DNA from: Paraplanobispora takensis
GTDB taxonomy: Bacteria > Actinomycetota > Actinomycetes > Streptosporangiales > Streptosporangiaceae
DNA: 51,927 bases
Assembly (NCBI RefSeq): GCF_016863195.1
Contig: NZ_BOOK01000033.1
Location: forward strand, 1 to 51,927
Reading direction: 5' to 3'
The notes under the pieces are model-generated. The model did not search any database, was not told where the DNA came from, and saw only the letters and a list, made by a program, of their open reading frames with translations. Below are positions 24,227-33,200 of this stretch, in pieces. Numbering within the stretch: the first letter of the stretch is position 1; the number at the start of each line of letters is the position of its first letter. A program made the position numbers and the translations under genes.

Positions 24227-26002
24227 ATGGTGGCCCAAGGCACGATGCTGGCCGGGCGGTATCGCTTAGATACCCGCATCGGCGCAGGCGGCATGGGCGA
24301 GGTTTGGCGCGGTGAGGACATCGTGTTGGCCCGCACCGTCGCCGTCAAGGTGCTGCTCCCGGGACGGATGGAGGACCCGGGTTTCCTGGTCCGATTCCAG
24401 GGCGAGGCCCGGGCGATGGCGACGATCAACCACCCGGGGGTCGTGGACGTCTACGACTACGGGGCTCACGAGGTACCGGGCGCGGGGGCGACCGTCTACC
24501 TGGTGATGAAGTTCGTGGACGGCGAGCCGCTCGACCGGCTGCTCGCCCGGCTGGGGAGCATCGCCCCCGGCGCGGCGATGGAGCTCATCGCCCAGGCGGC
24601 CTCGGCACTGCAGGCCGTGCACGACCAGGGCATCGTCCACCGGGACGTCAAGCCGGGCAACCTGATGGTCCGGCCCGACGGCACGCTCGTGCTCACCGAC
24701 TTCGGCATCGCCAGGTCCGACGCGGCCAGCCGGCTGACCGACGCCGGCATGGTGCTGGGCACCGCCGCCTACTGCGCGCCCGAGCAGGCCGAGGGCGCGC
24801 CGGTCACCCCGCTGGTCGACATCTACGCCCTCGGCGTGGTCGCCTACGAGTGCCTGGCCGGGCAGCGGCCCTTCGACGGCGACAGCCCGGTCACGATCGC
24901 GCTCAAGCACATCCGCGAGGCCCCGCCGCCGCTCCCGGCCGCGATCCCGCCCGCGGTCCGCGCCCTGGTGGAGCGGGCGCTGTCCAAGGACCCGGCCCGG
25001 CGCTTTCCCAGCGCCGCGGCGATGAGCACCGCCGCCAGGCAGGCGGTGCTGGCCGCGGAGACGGGCGCCGAGGCGGCCCAGCAGGCCCCCGCCGGATACG
25101 CCGGCTACGACCCGGCCCCCGCCGGCTACGACCCGGCCTCCACCGGCTACGGCGCGGACGTCACCGCGCAGCAGGCCGGATGGGCGCAGACGGGATGGTA
25201 CGACGCCGCCAGGCCCGAGGCGGGCCAGGCCCATCAGGAGAGCGCCGGGCCGACCGGATGGGTGGAGGCGGCCCAGCCGACCGGCATGCGGCACGTCGCC
25301 GCGCAGCCGACGACCGGCTGGCGGGCGGAGGCGCCGACCTCGCCGCCGCCCGGCATGCCGCCGGTCGATCCCGGCCATCGCGGCAGGGGTCGCCGCGGCG
25401 CGCAGCGGCCCAGGCGCAAGGGCAGCCTGCTGGCCGTCACCGCCGGGGCGCTCGTGCTCGGCGTCGGACTCGCCACCGTGGCGGTCAACGTGGTGGCGGC
25501 CTCCGATAGGGAGCCGCAGGTCACCCAGCCGGGCAGCGCCGAGACGCTGCCCGCGGGAGCCGAGTCGCCGAAGCCCTCCAAGGCCACCTCGCGCCCGCCG
25601 AAGCCCACGCCGACGAGGGAGCGCCTGACCAAGCCGACGCCCACCGCGGAGCCGACCCCGACGGAGGAGCCGACCGAGGAGCCGACTCCCACGCCGACTC
25701 CGACTCCGACGCCCTCCAAGAAGCCGACTCCCACGCCGACTCCGACGCCGGCGGTGAAGAAGAAGGTCCCGAGCGTGCTGGACCTGACCCCCGAGCAGGC
25801 CAAGGACGTGCTGGCGAAGGCCGGTCTGAAGGTGACGGTCACCTACAGCGGCGACGCCGACCCCGACCAGTGCACCAAGGTGGTCGAGCAGCGGCCGGGC
25901 GCGGGGGCGATGCAGGACGTCAGGAAGCCGGTGGAGGTCATCGCGGTCAACGTGCCGTGCCCGACCCCCAGCTCGACTCCGTCGTCGAAGCCGACGTCCT
26001 AG
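24227..26002 (+). CDS. PASTA-containing Ser/Thr protein kinase
   Basis: 591 residues from ATG 24227 (GGGGGAG upstream). Kinase domain (about 10-270): glycine loop 'IGAGGMGEVW', 'VAVKVL', catalytic 'HRDVKPGN', 'DFGIA', 'GTAAYCAPEQ'. A juxtamembrane region with Gly/Tyr/Asp-rich repeats ('GYDPA' units) follows, then one membrane segment (about 405-425), a Pro/Thr-rich extracellular linker with 'TPTPTPTP' tracts, and a single C-terminal PASTA domain (about 510-575, 'VPSVLDLTPEQAKDVLAKAG'). PASTA domains bind peptidoglycan fragments or lipid II, so it probably senses cell-wall state. It has one PASTA repeat rather than the four of PknB and is not in a PBP/FtsW operon, so it is not the core PknB. 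Confidence 0.93.
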   Translation: MVAQGTMLAGRYRLDTRIGAGGMGEVWRGEDIVLARTVAVKVLLPGRMEDPGFLVRFQGEARAMATINHPGVVDVYDYGAHEVPGAGATVYLVMKFVDGEPLDRLLARLGSIAPGAAMELIAQAASALQAVHDQGIVHRDVKPGNLMVRPDGTLVLTDFGIARSDAASRLTDAGMVLGTAAYCAPEQAEGAPVTPLVDIYALGVVAYECLAGQRPFDGDSPVTIALKHIREAPPPLPAAIPPAVRALVERALSKDPARRFPSAAAMSTAARQAVLAAETGAEAAQQAPAGYAGYDPAPAGYDPASTGYGADVTAQQAGWAQTGWYDAARPEAGQAHQESAGPTGWVEAAQPTGMRHVAAQPTTGWRAEAPTSPPPGMPPVDPGHRGRGRRGAQRPRRKGSLLAVTAGALVLGVGLATVAVNVVAASDREPQVTQPGSAETLPAGAESPKPSKATSRPPKPTPTRERLTKPTPTAEPTPTEEPTEEPTPTPTPTPTPSKKPTPTPTPTPAVKKKVPSVLDLTPEQAKDVLAKAGLKVTVTYSGDADPDQCTKVVEQRPGAGAMQDVRKPVEVIAVNVPCPTPSSTPSSKPTS

Positions 26003-26007
26003 GAGTC

Positions 26008-26040
26008 CCGGCGCCGGGCCCCGTGGGGATCCGGCGCCGG
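26008..26040. terminator. Hairpin between convergent kinase and ThDP enzyme genes
   Basis: CCGGCGCCGG occurs at 26008-26017 and 26031-26040. Because the unit is itself palindromic, the copies can pair with each other around a 13-base GC loop. It could stop transcription from both sides; there is no T run. Confidence 0.5.
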
Positions 26041-26051
26041 AGTCCCGGTCG

Positions 26052-27698
26052 TCAGACCCCCGTGGTGGTGCGCGGGTAGGCGACGGACGGGTCGGTGGCG
26101 ATGTTCACCATGTACGGCACGCCCGAGTCGAACGCGCGGCGCAGCGCCGGGCCGATCTCGGTGGGGTCGGTGACCAGTTCGCCGCCGCCGCCCAGGGCGG
26201 TCACCACCTGGTCGTAGCGGCACTGCGGCTGCAGGTCGGCGGCCACGTCGTAGCCGTAGAGCATCTGCATGGGGTGCTTCTCCAGGCCCCACATGCCGTT
26301 GTTGCCGCAGATCATCACCACCGGCAGGCGGTGCCGTACCAGCGTGTCCACGTCCATCAGCGAGAAGCCCGCCGCGCCGTCGCCCAGCAGCAGCACCACC
26401 TGGGAGGAGGGGCGGGCCAGGCGGGCGGCGATGGCGTAGCCCAGGCCGGTGCCCAGGCAGCCGTACGGGCCCGGGTCGAGCCAGTTGCCGGGCTGGCGGG
26501 GCTCGACGTACTTGCCGGCGTAGGAGACGAAGTCACCGCCGTCGCCGATCACCACGGCGTCGTCGGCGAGGATCCTGCCCAGCTCGCCGTAGATGCGCAT
26601 CGGGTGGATCGGGTCGGCCTCGGCCGCGAGCAGCCCGGCGTCCCCGGCGATGGCGGCGGCCGAGGCGTCGGCCAGCTTCGCCAGCCACGGGGCGTACCTC
26701 ACGGGGGACACGCCCGCCTCGGTGCAGGCCGTACCCAGCCCCCAGAACAGCAGGGACAGGTCGCCCGCGGCGGAGCCGGCCGGCTGCATGTGCGTGGCCA
26801 GCTGCGAGGGCGCGTCCACCAGGTGCACGACCTTGGCCAGCGGGGCCCCGTCCTTGCCGCCGAACCAGCCGTAGCCGAGCCGGAAGTCCAGCGGGGTGCC
26901 GGCCACGATCACCAGGTCGGCCTGGGAGAAGGCCAGGCTCCTGGCCCGGTTGACCAGCAGCTCGTGCCCGGCGGGCAGGATGCCCCGGCCCTGGCCGTTG
27001 GGGATGACCGGCAGGCGGTACTCCTCGGCGAAGCTCCGGGCGACCTCCTCGGCGCGGTCCATCCACACGTCGGAGCCCAGGACCAGCACGGGCCGCTCGG
27101 CCTCGGCCAGCAGCCTGGCGATCGAGGCCAGGGCGTCGGCGTCGGGTTCGAGGGGGGAGGGGGTCAGCGTCTCGGTGGCGTGCGGGGCGGCGGGGGCGAA
27201 CAGGTCGTCCATGTAGAAGTCGAGGAAGACCGGGCCGCGGTGCGGGGCGATGGCGGTCCGGAAGGCCATCTCGACGTCCTGGCCGACGGAGTCGGCGCCC
27301 GAGCCGGTGAAGGCGAGCTTGGTGATCGGGGTGAACAGCGGCGGGTGGTCCATCTCCTGCAGTGCGCCGGAGCCCCAGCGCGAGCGCGGGGCCCTGCCTC
27401 CCATGACCACGACCGGGGAGCCGTTGAAGTGGGCGGTGGCCACGCCGCTGACGCCGTTGGTGATGCCGGGACCGGCGGTGAGCACGGCCAGGCCCGGCTT
27501 GCGGGTCAGCCGGGCGGTCGCCTCGGCGGCGAAGACGGCGCTCTGCTCGTGCCGCACGTCGAGGATGGAGACGTCCTCATGGACCGCTCCGTCGTACAGG
27601 GGGAAGACATGCCCGCCGGACAGGGTGAACATCGTCTCGATGCCGTAGGCCTTGGAGACGGCGACCGCGACGTCGCCCGCGTGCTTCGGAGACTCCAT
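26052..27698 (-). CDS. Acetolactate-synthase-like ThDP enzyme (IlvG/IlvX type)
   Basis: 548 residues. It has three-domain ThDP enzyme architecture: the Pyr domain with catalytic Glu in 'DVRHEQSAVFAAEATARLT', a central domain, and the PP domain with ThDP motif 'LLLGDGAAGFSLMDVDTLVR' ending in 'VMICGNNGMWG'. 'GPGITNGVSGVATA' is typical of acetolactate synthases, and it resembles M. tuberculosis IlvG (Rv1820). No small regulatory subunit is adjacent, so it may not be the main branched-chain synthase; oxalyl-CoA decarboxylase or another carboligase is possible. Leaderless-type start (TAGGTT, six bases). Confidence 0.85.
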   Translation of the reverse strand: MESPKHAGDVAVAVSKAYGIETMFTLSGGHVFPLYDGAVHEDVSILDVRHEQSAVFAAEATARLTRKPGLAVLTAGPGITNGVSGVATAHFNGSPVVVMGGRAPRSRWGSGALQEMDHPPLFTPITKLAFTGSGADSVGQDVEMAFRTAIAPHRGPVFLDFYMDDLFAPAAPHATETLTPSPLEPDADALASIARLLAEAERPVLVLGSDVWMDRAEEVARSFAEEYRLPVIPNGQGRGILPAGHELLVNRARSLAFSQADLVIVAGTPLDFRLGYGWFGGKDGAPLAKVVHLVDAPSQLATHMQPAGSAAGDLSLLFWGLGTACTEAGVSPVRYAPWLAKLADASAAAIAGDAGLLAAEADPIHPMRIYGELGRILADDAVVIGDGGDFVSYAGKYVEPRQPGNWLDPGPYGCLGTGLGYAIAARLARPSSQVVLLLGDGAAGFSLMDVDTLVRHRLPVVMICGNNGMWGLEKHPMQMLYGYDVAADLQPQCRYDQVVTALGGGGELVTDPTEIGPALRRAFDSGVPYMVNIATDPSVAYPRTTTGV

Positions 27699-27704
27699 GC
27701 GCGA

Positions 27705-27710
27705 AACCTA
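27705..27710 (-). promoter_or_regulatory. -10 element of the ThDP enzyme gene
   Basis: TAGGTT lies six bases before ATG 27698, with no ribosome binding site. Confidence 0.5.
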
Positions 27711-27814
27711 CCAGTCAGTCACTTAGCCGGACAGGGGAGTGGGCGGGGGGCCCGGGGGGACTCATGGGCCTCATACCCTCCCCCGATTTCCCCTCGTCAC
27801 ACGCGCGAACCATA

Positions 27815-27841
27815 ACCGGTCCCCTACGGCACGTGACCGGT
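27815..27841. promoter_or_regulatory. ACCGGT repeats upstream of carotenoid oxygenase
   Basis: Two copies of the palindrome ACCGGT (27815-27820, 27836-27841) are 21 bases apart, two helical turns, about 75-95 bases before the oxygenase start. They are candidate regulator sites in the divergent region. Confidence 0.3.
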
Positions 27842-27912
27842 CGACGACCGAACCTTGACCGGACGCCCGCGGCCGGGCCGCGGCCTTGACGGTGGCGGGG
27901 GAAGGGGGATTG

Positions 27913-29643
27913 ATGGACAGCGAATCCAATTCGGTTTTCGCAGGAGGGGCCGCCATGCCGATTCCGCGTTCGATCCTGACCAAGGGAGATCTCCCGGACC
28001 TGGATCTCGCCGTCGTCAGCGGGAGCTGGCCCAGCGATATCTCAGGACATTTCATCATCAGCAGCTCCGACCAGCGCAGCAACCCGATCCACGCGTTCTT
28101 CGGCGACGGCATTCTCGTCCGCCTCGCGCTCACCCCCGGCACCGACGGCGCCCCCGCCGGCCGGTTCGCCTGGCGGCCGCGGGTCATCGACTCCCCCTCG
28201 GTACGGCTGCGCCGCCGGCGCCCCGACCTGTTCACGGCCGGACCGGTCGGCACGTCCTCGCCGTTCGGCGGCCTCAACGCCGCCAACACCGCCCCGCTGC
28301 CCTGGGGCGACCGGCTCTTCGCCACCTGGGACGCCGGGCGCCCCGTCGAGGTCGACCCGGTCAGCCTCGCCTTCCTCGGCGAGGTAGGCCATCGCGACGA
28401 CTGGGCCCCGGTCCTCGACGCCCCGGTCCTGCCCTCGATCCTGTCCACCGCCCACCCCGTGATCGACCCCGACCGCGGCTGCCTGTGGTCGGTGACCCGC
28501 GACCCGCTCACCGGCGGGCTGTCGGTGGTGCGCTACGACGGCGCGGGCAGACACGTGCGGCGCCGCCCCGTCGAAGGAGTGGTGTTCCCGCAGGCCACCC
28601 ACACCATCACCCAGACCCGCGACTGGCTGGTGCTCGCCGACACCGCCTACAAGGTCGACCTCGACGAGGTCCTCGGGGCGGGCGACCGCCGGGTGGCCAA
28701 CAACCCCGACGGCCCGCTGGTGCTCGTCCGCAAGGACGCCTTCGACGCCGCGCCGCCGGGCACGCCGGTGCGCGGCACCGTCTTCCGGATCGCTCCCGAG
28801 GTCAACCACTTCTACGCCGTCTACGACGACTCCGCCGGGATCCGTATCGTCATGGAGCACACGCCGGGCGTGGACATCGGCATGTACCTGCGGGAGGACG
28901 ACCTCGACGTCCACGGCCGCCCGATCGACCCCGCCCTGCGCGGCATGTACTGCCACGGGATGACCCCGGCCCTCACCACGCTCCTGGAGTTCGACCCCGG
29001 CCGCGGGACGGTCACCGACCTCGCCCGGCTGTACGACCCGGAGCGCTACTGGCAGGCCGAACTGTCGGCCGTCGACTGGTCCGCGGAGGGACGGCTCGCC
29101 CCGACCCGCCACCATCTGATCTTCCAGGGCTTCCATCCCGAGGGGATCAACCAGCGGGCGCTGCGCAACTACGGCTCACGGGTGGACCGCTCGCTGTTCC
29201 CCGCCGAGCAGACCCCGGCGGTGCTCGCCTCCCTGGAGCACGGCTCGCTCAAGCCGCTGTCGGAGTGGGCCTGGTCCCCGGACGACTATCCGACCGCCCC
29301 CGCGTTCGTGCCCAGGAACCCCGGCGGGCCCGGGCGCAGCCGCTACGCGGGCGCCGAGCCCGGCGGGCACGACGGCCACCTCGTCGTGGTCGTGCACAAC
29401 GACGCCCGCTTCCGGATCGAGGTCTTCGACGCCGCCGCCGTCTCGCGCGGTCCGGTGGCCACGCTGGCCCCGGCCCCCGGCACGGTCATCCCGTTCATGA
29501 TCCATGCGGCCTGGATGCCGGAGGCCCGGCCCGCCGACCCCTCCGTCGAACGGCTCCGCTTCGCCGACGACCTCGACGACCGGCTCGGGCAGCTCGACCC
29601 CGCCCTGCAGGCCGTGGCCCGCGAGGTCGCCGCGGAGCTCTGA
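27913..29643 (+). CDS. Carotenoid oxygenase family protein
   Basis: 576 residues from ATG 27913 (GGGGG upstream). It is a seven-bladed beta-propeller iron enzyme of the carotenoid/stilbene cleavage family. Likely iron-ligand histidines are in 'LSTAHPVIDP', 'QATHTITQTRDW', 'VNHFYAVYDD' region and C-terminal 'PFMIHAAWMP'. N-terminal 'GDLPDLDLAVVSGSWPSDIS' and 'HAFFGDGILVRL' match the family start. It could cleave an apocarotenoid or a lignostilbene-like phenolic; no carotenoid synthesis genes are in view. Stand-alone, convergent with the nuclease gene 16 bases away. Confidence 0.87.
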   Translation: MDSESNSVFAGGAAMPIPRSILTKGDLPDLDLAVVSGSWPSDISGHFIISSSDQRSNPIHAFFGDGILVRLALTPGTDGAPAGRFAWRPRVIDSPSVRLRRRRPDLFTAGPVGTSSPFGGLNAANTAPLPWGDRLFATWDAGRPVEVDPVSLAFLGEVGHRDDWAPVLDAPVLPSILSTAHPVIDPDRGCLWSVTRDPLTGGLSVVRYDGAGRHVRRRPVEGVVFPQATHTITQTRDWLVLADTAYKVDLDEVLGAGDRRVANNPDGPLVLVRKDAFDAAPPGTPVRGTVFRIAPEVNHFYAVYDDSAGIRIVMEHTPGVDIGMYLREDDLDVHGRPIDPALRGMYCHGMTPALTTLLEFDPGRGTVTDLARLYDPERYWQAELSAVDWSAEGRLAPTRHHLIFQGFHPEGINQRALRNYGSRVDRSLFPAEQTPAVLASLEHGSLKPLSEWAWSPDDYPTAPAFVPRNPGGPGRSRYAGAEPGGHDGHLVVVVHNDARFRIEVFDAAAVSRGPVATLAPAPGTVIPFMIHAAWMPEARPADPSVERLRFADDLDDRLGQLDPALQAVAREVAAEL

Positions 29644-29659
29644 CGGGGCTCCGGAGGCC

Positions 29660-30637
29660 TCACAGCGGGGGGACCGACCAGCCCTTCTCCGCCCACAGGG
29701 GCGCGTGCTCGGCGTTGACGTACAGCCGGTCCTCGGGGTTGGGGATCCGGTGGTAGCTCTGCGGGTGCAGCAGCTCGTGCGAGCTGTCGGACAGGTCCAG
29801 GACGTAGCGGTCGGGAGCCCGCCGCCCGGCCAGGAAACGCAGCTCGAAGGCGTGCAGCTTCAGCGGGTCGGCCGGGTTCCAGAGCCCGGCGCCGGCCTGG
29901 CGCGCCCGCCGCACCGAGTCGCGGGCCTGGCCCAGCGCGCCGCGCTCGGCCAACTCCCTGGCCGACCCCGGGGCGGGTACGGCCTGCGCCACCTTGTTCT
30001 CCTGGCGGACGAAGGGGTCGACGTTGGGCCAGATGAGGTACGGCATGACGTGCCCGCCGGCCAGCAACCGCTCGTTGTACGGCGCCGGCCGCGGCTTGGC
30101 CTTCTGGTCGCGGTTGACGTAGCACAGCAGCCTGCCGTACCGGTCGAGGATCTCGTGGGCGAAGGCCAGCCGCAGCTTGAAGGTCTCCCCGGTCAGGCCC
30201 TGCTCGGCGATGTCCGAGCTGATCATGTCCTTGAGCGCCTGCGTGGGCGGGCCGCCGTGGGCGGCGTGGTTGGCGGCCGTTCCGGCGTCCAGCTTCGTGA
30301 GCAGGTAGGCGTGGAGCGAAGCGCGCAGCGGCAGCGGTTCGAGACCGGGCGCGAACGGGTCGGTCAGGAACTGCGTCCAGGCCGGATTCGAGATCTTGAC
30401 GAAGCTCTTCGGCCAGTCGGGGAAGGCGGTGTTGCGGGGCAGCTCGAAGCTGACCTCGGGGGCGTCCACGCCGAGCAGGCGCACGCCGAAGTTGCCGTCG
30501 GCCGCGATGTTGATGGTGTCGCCGTCATGGACGATCTTGTCGACGGGCTGGGGCGCGCCTCTGGAGCGTGCGAGGAGTGCGTGTCCGACGGTGATGCCGG
30601 GAACGGGCTGTTCGATCGCTTTCGCCATGTTCCACAT
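29660..30637 (-). CDS. Staphylococcal-nuclease-like (thermonuclease) protein
   Basis: 325 residues; start ATG 30637 or 30628. The SNase core is recognisable: 'KIVHDGDTINI', 'GVRLLGVDAPE' (Arg53, Asp58, Glu61, equivalent to catalytic R35, D40, E43) and 'EILDRYGRLLCYV' (Arg169, equivalent to R87). Calcium and phosphate ligands are thus all present. The spacing between Arg53 and Arg169 (116 residues) is twice that of SNase (52), so there is a large insertion, plus a 150-residue C-terminal part without a known motif. There is no signal peptide, so it appears cytoplasmic. Nuclease activity is likely by motif; the biological role is unknown. Confidence 0.75.
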   Translation of the reverse strand: MWNMAKAIEQPVPGITVGHALLARSRGAPQPVDKIVHDGDTINIAADGNFGVRLLGVDAPEVSFELPRNTAFPDWPKSFVKISNPAWTQFLTDPFAPGLEPLPLRASLHAYLLTKLDAGTAANHAAHGGPPTQALKDMISSDIAEQGLTGETFKLRLAFAHEILDRYGRLLCYVNRDQKAKPRPAPYNERLLAGGHVMPYLIWPNVDPFVRQENKVAQAVPAPGSARELAERGALGQARDSVRRARQAGAGLWNPADPLKLHAFELRFLAGRRAPDRYVLDLSDSSHELLHPQSYHRIPNPEDRLYVNAEHAPLWAEKGWSVPPL

Positions 30638-30719
30638 GATGAACGCCCGTTCGCGGCTCGTCAGGAGGGTTGCCGGTCCCGAATATGACTCCTGTGACTC
30701 CGGGACCGGGGAACACGGG

Positions 30720-31715
30720 TCAGAGCGTGTCGGAGAGCGCCTTGATCGGCATCTTCAGGTCGGCCAGCAGCTCCAGGTCCTGATCGGCGGTGCGGCCCAG
30801 GGTGGTCAGATAGTTGCCGACGATGATCGCGTTGATCCCGCCCAGCAGGCCGTCCCGGGTGCCCAGATCGCCCAGCGTCAGCTCCCGGCCGCCGGCATAG
30901 CGCAGGATCGTGCGCGGCAGCGCCAGCCGGAAGGCGGCGATCGTCTTGAGCGCCTCGGATCCCTCCAGCAGCGGGAGCGACTCGAAGGGCGTGCCGGGGC
31001 GCGGGTTGAGGAAGTTCAGCGGCACCTCGTCGGGCGCCAGCTCGCCCAGCTGCCCGGCGAACTCGGCGCGCTGCTCCAGACTTTCGCCCATGCCGACGAT
31101 GCCGCCGCAGCACAGCTCCATCCCGGCCTCGCGCACCATCAGGCAGGTGTCCCAGCGCTCCTGCCAGCTGTGGGTGGTGACCACCTTGTCGAAGTGCGAG
31201 CGGGCGGTCTCCAGGTTGTGGTTGTAGCGGTGCACCCCCATCTCGGCCAGCTCGTCGACCTGGGCCTGGGTGAGCATGCCCAGCGAGCAGGCGACGTTGA
31301 TGTCCACCGCCTCGCGGATCGCCTTGACACCCTGGCGGACCTGGTCCATCAGCCGGCGGTCGGGGCCGCGCACGGCGGCCACGATGCAGAACTCGCTGGC
31401 GCCGGTGGCGGCGGTCTGCCGGGCGGCTTCGACCAGCGCGGGGATGTCCAGCCAGGCGGCGCGGACCGGGGAGGAGAACTGGCCGGACTGGGAGCAGAAG
31501 TGGCAGTCCTCGGGGCAGCCGCCGGTTTTGAGGGAGACGATGCCCTCGACCTCGACCTCGGGGCCGCACCAGGCCATGCGCACTTCGTGGGCCAGGGCTA
31601 GCAGGTCGGGCAGGCGCTCATCGGGCAGGGTCAGGCACTGCAGCGCCTGGGCGGCGTCCAGGCCGCGGCCTTCCTGGAGGACCTGGACCCGGGCGATCTC
31701 AAGGATGTCGCTCAA
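30720..31715 (-). CDS. bioB: Biotin synthase
   Basis: 331 residues from TTG 31715, supported by GGAG seven bases upstream. Radical-SAM enzyme inserting sulfur into dethiobiotin. Cluster motif '[15 protein letters not shown]' (CxxxCxxC), plus '[15 protein letters not shown]', '[11 protein letters not shown]' and '[11 protein letters not shown]', all typical of BioB, including cysteines and Arg for the auxiliary cluster. It is downstream of bioD on the same strand, separated by 96 bases. The BsaP-like accessory protein is 6.7 kb away. Confidence 0.97.
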   Translation of the reverse strand: MSDILEIARVQVLQEGRGLDAAQALQCLTLPDERLPDLLALAHEVRMAWCGPEVEVEGIVSLKTGGCPEDCHFCSQSGQFSSPVRAAWLDIPALVEAARQTAATGASEFCIVAAVRGPDRRLMDQVRQGVKAIREAVDINVACSLGMLTQAQVDELAEMGVHRYNHNLETARSHFDKVVTTHSWQERWDTCLMVREAGMELCCGGIVGMGESLEQRAEFAGQLGELAPDEVPLNFLNPRPGTPFESLPLLEGSEALKTIAAFRLALPRTILRYAGGRELTLGDLGTRDGLLGGINAIIVGNYLTTLGRTADQDLELLADLKMPIKALSDTL

Positions 31716-31811
31716 CTGATGGCTCCGCTCTGCGGGGGTCGGCTACGGAGCCAGCCTAGATGTGCGCTCCACGCGGCGGGGGCGGGTCGTGGCGGGTACG
31801 GCAGGTCGTGA

Positions 31812-32534
31812 TCACGAAGCGATCGTGAACGCCGTGCGGAAGGCCGCCGCGTCGAAGGCGCCGCCGAGTGACGGGCCCAGACCGGCCCGGGCCGCGCGGG
31901 CGAAGCTCTCACGGTCCATCGCGCCGGCTCCCTCCGGCAGGACGCCGGTCAGCGGGCGGGCGGCCAGCATCTCCAGGTCCGCCACGTTGCACCGCTCGGC
32001 CAGGCCGGGCTCGGCCGGCCACGACCCGATCACCACCCCGGCGGGCTGAAGCCCCCGCCCGGCCATCGCCTCCAGCGTCAGCGCGGTGTGGTTGAGCGTG
32101 CCCAGCCCCGCCCTGGCGACCAGGAGCACCGGGGCCCCGAGCCTGCGGGCCAGGTCGGCGATCGTGGCGCCCTCGTCGTCGAAGCGGACGAGCAGGCCCC
32201 CGGCGCCCTCCACGATCACCAGCCGGTGCGACTCCGCCAGCTCCTCGATCCGTTCGGCGGCCCGGGACGGCGACATCGCCCCGGCCCCCGAGACCCGGGC
32301 CGCGGCGGCCGGGGCCAGCGGGTCGGGGAAGCGGGCGAACTCGAAGGTGGTCGTCACGCCCGAGAGCCGGATGACGTCGTCCAGGTCGCCGGGCTCGTCC
32401 GGCCCGACCCCGGTCTGCGCGGGCTTGACCACCGCGACCGACGAACCCCGCTCGCGCGCGAGGGCCGCCACCGCGGCCGTGACGACCGTCTTGCCCACCC
32501 CGGTGTCGGTCCCGGTGACCACGAGAATGCTCAC
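31812..32534 (-). CDS. bioD: Dethiobiotin synthetase
   Basis: 240 residues from GTG 32534. ATP-dependent closure of the ureido ring of dethiobiotin. P-loop 'VTGTDTGVGKTVVTAA', 'VVKPAQTG', 'EGAGGLLVRF' and 'GTLNHTALTLEA' are standard BioD motifs. TAGGGT is seven bases upstream of the start, and there is no ribosome binding site, so a leaderless mRNA is likely; in-frame GTGs lie at 32540 and 32543. It precedes bioB on the same strand; bioF is 6 kb away, and no bioA is seen in the window. Confidence 0.95.
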   Translation of the reverse strand: MSILVVTGTDTGVGKTVVTAAVAALARERGSSVAVVKPAQTGVGPDEPGDLDDVIRLSGVTTTFEFARFPDPLAPAAAARVSGAGAMSPSRAAERIEELAESHRLVIVEGAGGLLVRFDDEGATIADLARRLGAPVLLVARAGLGTLNHTALTLEAMAGRGLQPAGVVIGSWPAEPGLAERCNVADLEMLAARPLTGVLPEGAGAMDRESFARAARAGLGPSLGGAFDAAAFRTAFTIAS

Positions 32535-32541
32535 CCGCACC

Positions 32542-32547
32542 ACCCTA
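32542..32547 (-). promoter_or_regulatory. bioD: -10 element of leaderless bioD
   Basis: TAGGGT lies seven bases before GTG 32534. Confidence 0.5.
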
Positions 32548-32556
32548 GGGGCAAGC

Positions 32557-32967
32557 TCATCCGGCGCCGGGCACCGGCAGGGGGGTCAGGTGCATGCGGA
32601 GCCGGACGCGGGAGCGGCCGACCATCTGGGAGATGCTGAACTCGTCGCACAGCCGGCCCATGAGCCACAGGCCGAATCCACGCGGGCTGTCGGCTTCCGG
32701 GGTGGGGCGGTGGACGTCGTGGGCCTGCAGCGTCCCGGAGGAGTCGGTGATCTCGACGGTCAGGCAGCCGTCGTCGTACCAGAGTTCGAGGGTTCCGGTG
32801 CCGCCGCCGTGCTCGCGGACGTTGATGACCGCCTCGTTGGCCGCCACCACGAAGTCCATCAGGCGGTGGCCGCTCAGACCCGCCTCGGCCGCCAGTTCGG
32901 CGATCCGCTCACGCAGGGCGGGCAGATCGGTGTCGATGTCCCATCGGTGGTGCCGGGGGGTGCCCAC
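32557..32967 (-). CDS. RsbW-type ATP-binding anti-sigma/serine kinase protein
   Basis: 136 residues from GTG 32967, which has AGGAG about seven bases upstream. GHKL ATPase fold: N-box 'DFVVAANEAVINVREHGG', G-box 'SPRGFGLWLMGRLCDEF', and the sheet 'LTVEITDSSG'. Proteins like this bind a sigma factor or phosphorylate a STAS protein. It is divergent from the SpoIIE-B12 sensor-STAS operon, 233 bases away, so it is the natural kinase partner of that STAS protein. No sigma factor is directly adjacent. Confidence 0.87.
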   Translation of the reverse strand: MGTPRHHRWDIDTDLPALRERIAELAAEAGLSGHRLMDFVVAANEAVINVREHGGGTGTLELWYDDGCLTVEITDSSGTLQAHDVHRPTPEADSPRGFGLWLMGRLCDEFSISQMVGRSRVRLRMHLTPLPVPGAG

Positions 32968-33200
32968 TCGCGCTCCTCTCAGCGTGAGGTTGCGGGACCG
33001 GAGCCGTCGCTCCGGTCGTGCCGGGAGCCGAAGGCGATGGTCATACGGTAGTTCCCCTCTATGGGCAGGTGATGGTGCTTCCGGGAATTTTGTCGCACTC
33101 TCAGAGAAGTGTGATGGGGCGGAGCGGGGGTGGTGTTGACCCGGAGCGTGGCGGGAGAGGCGGGTATGGTGGTCGGACGCCCTACGTGGAAGGCCCGGTG

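Noticed and set aside
33161-33166. GGGTAT resembling the -10 of a SigB/SigF-type promoter before the SpoIIE gene
   Set aside because: No GNNT-type -35 element at 14-16 bases upstream, so I do not claim the operon is transcribed by the stress sigma factor.
32968-33200. Search for a cobalamin riboswitch near the B12-sensor operon
   Set aside because: No B12-box-like sequence or matching stem arrangement was seen in the 233-base divergent region.
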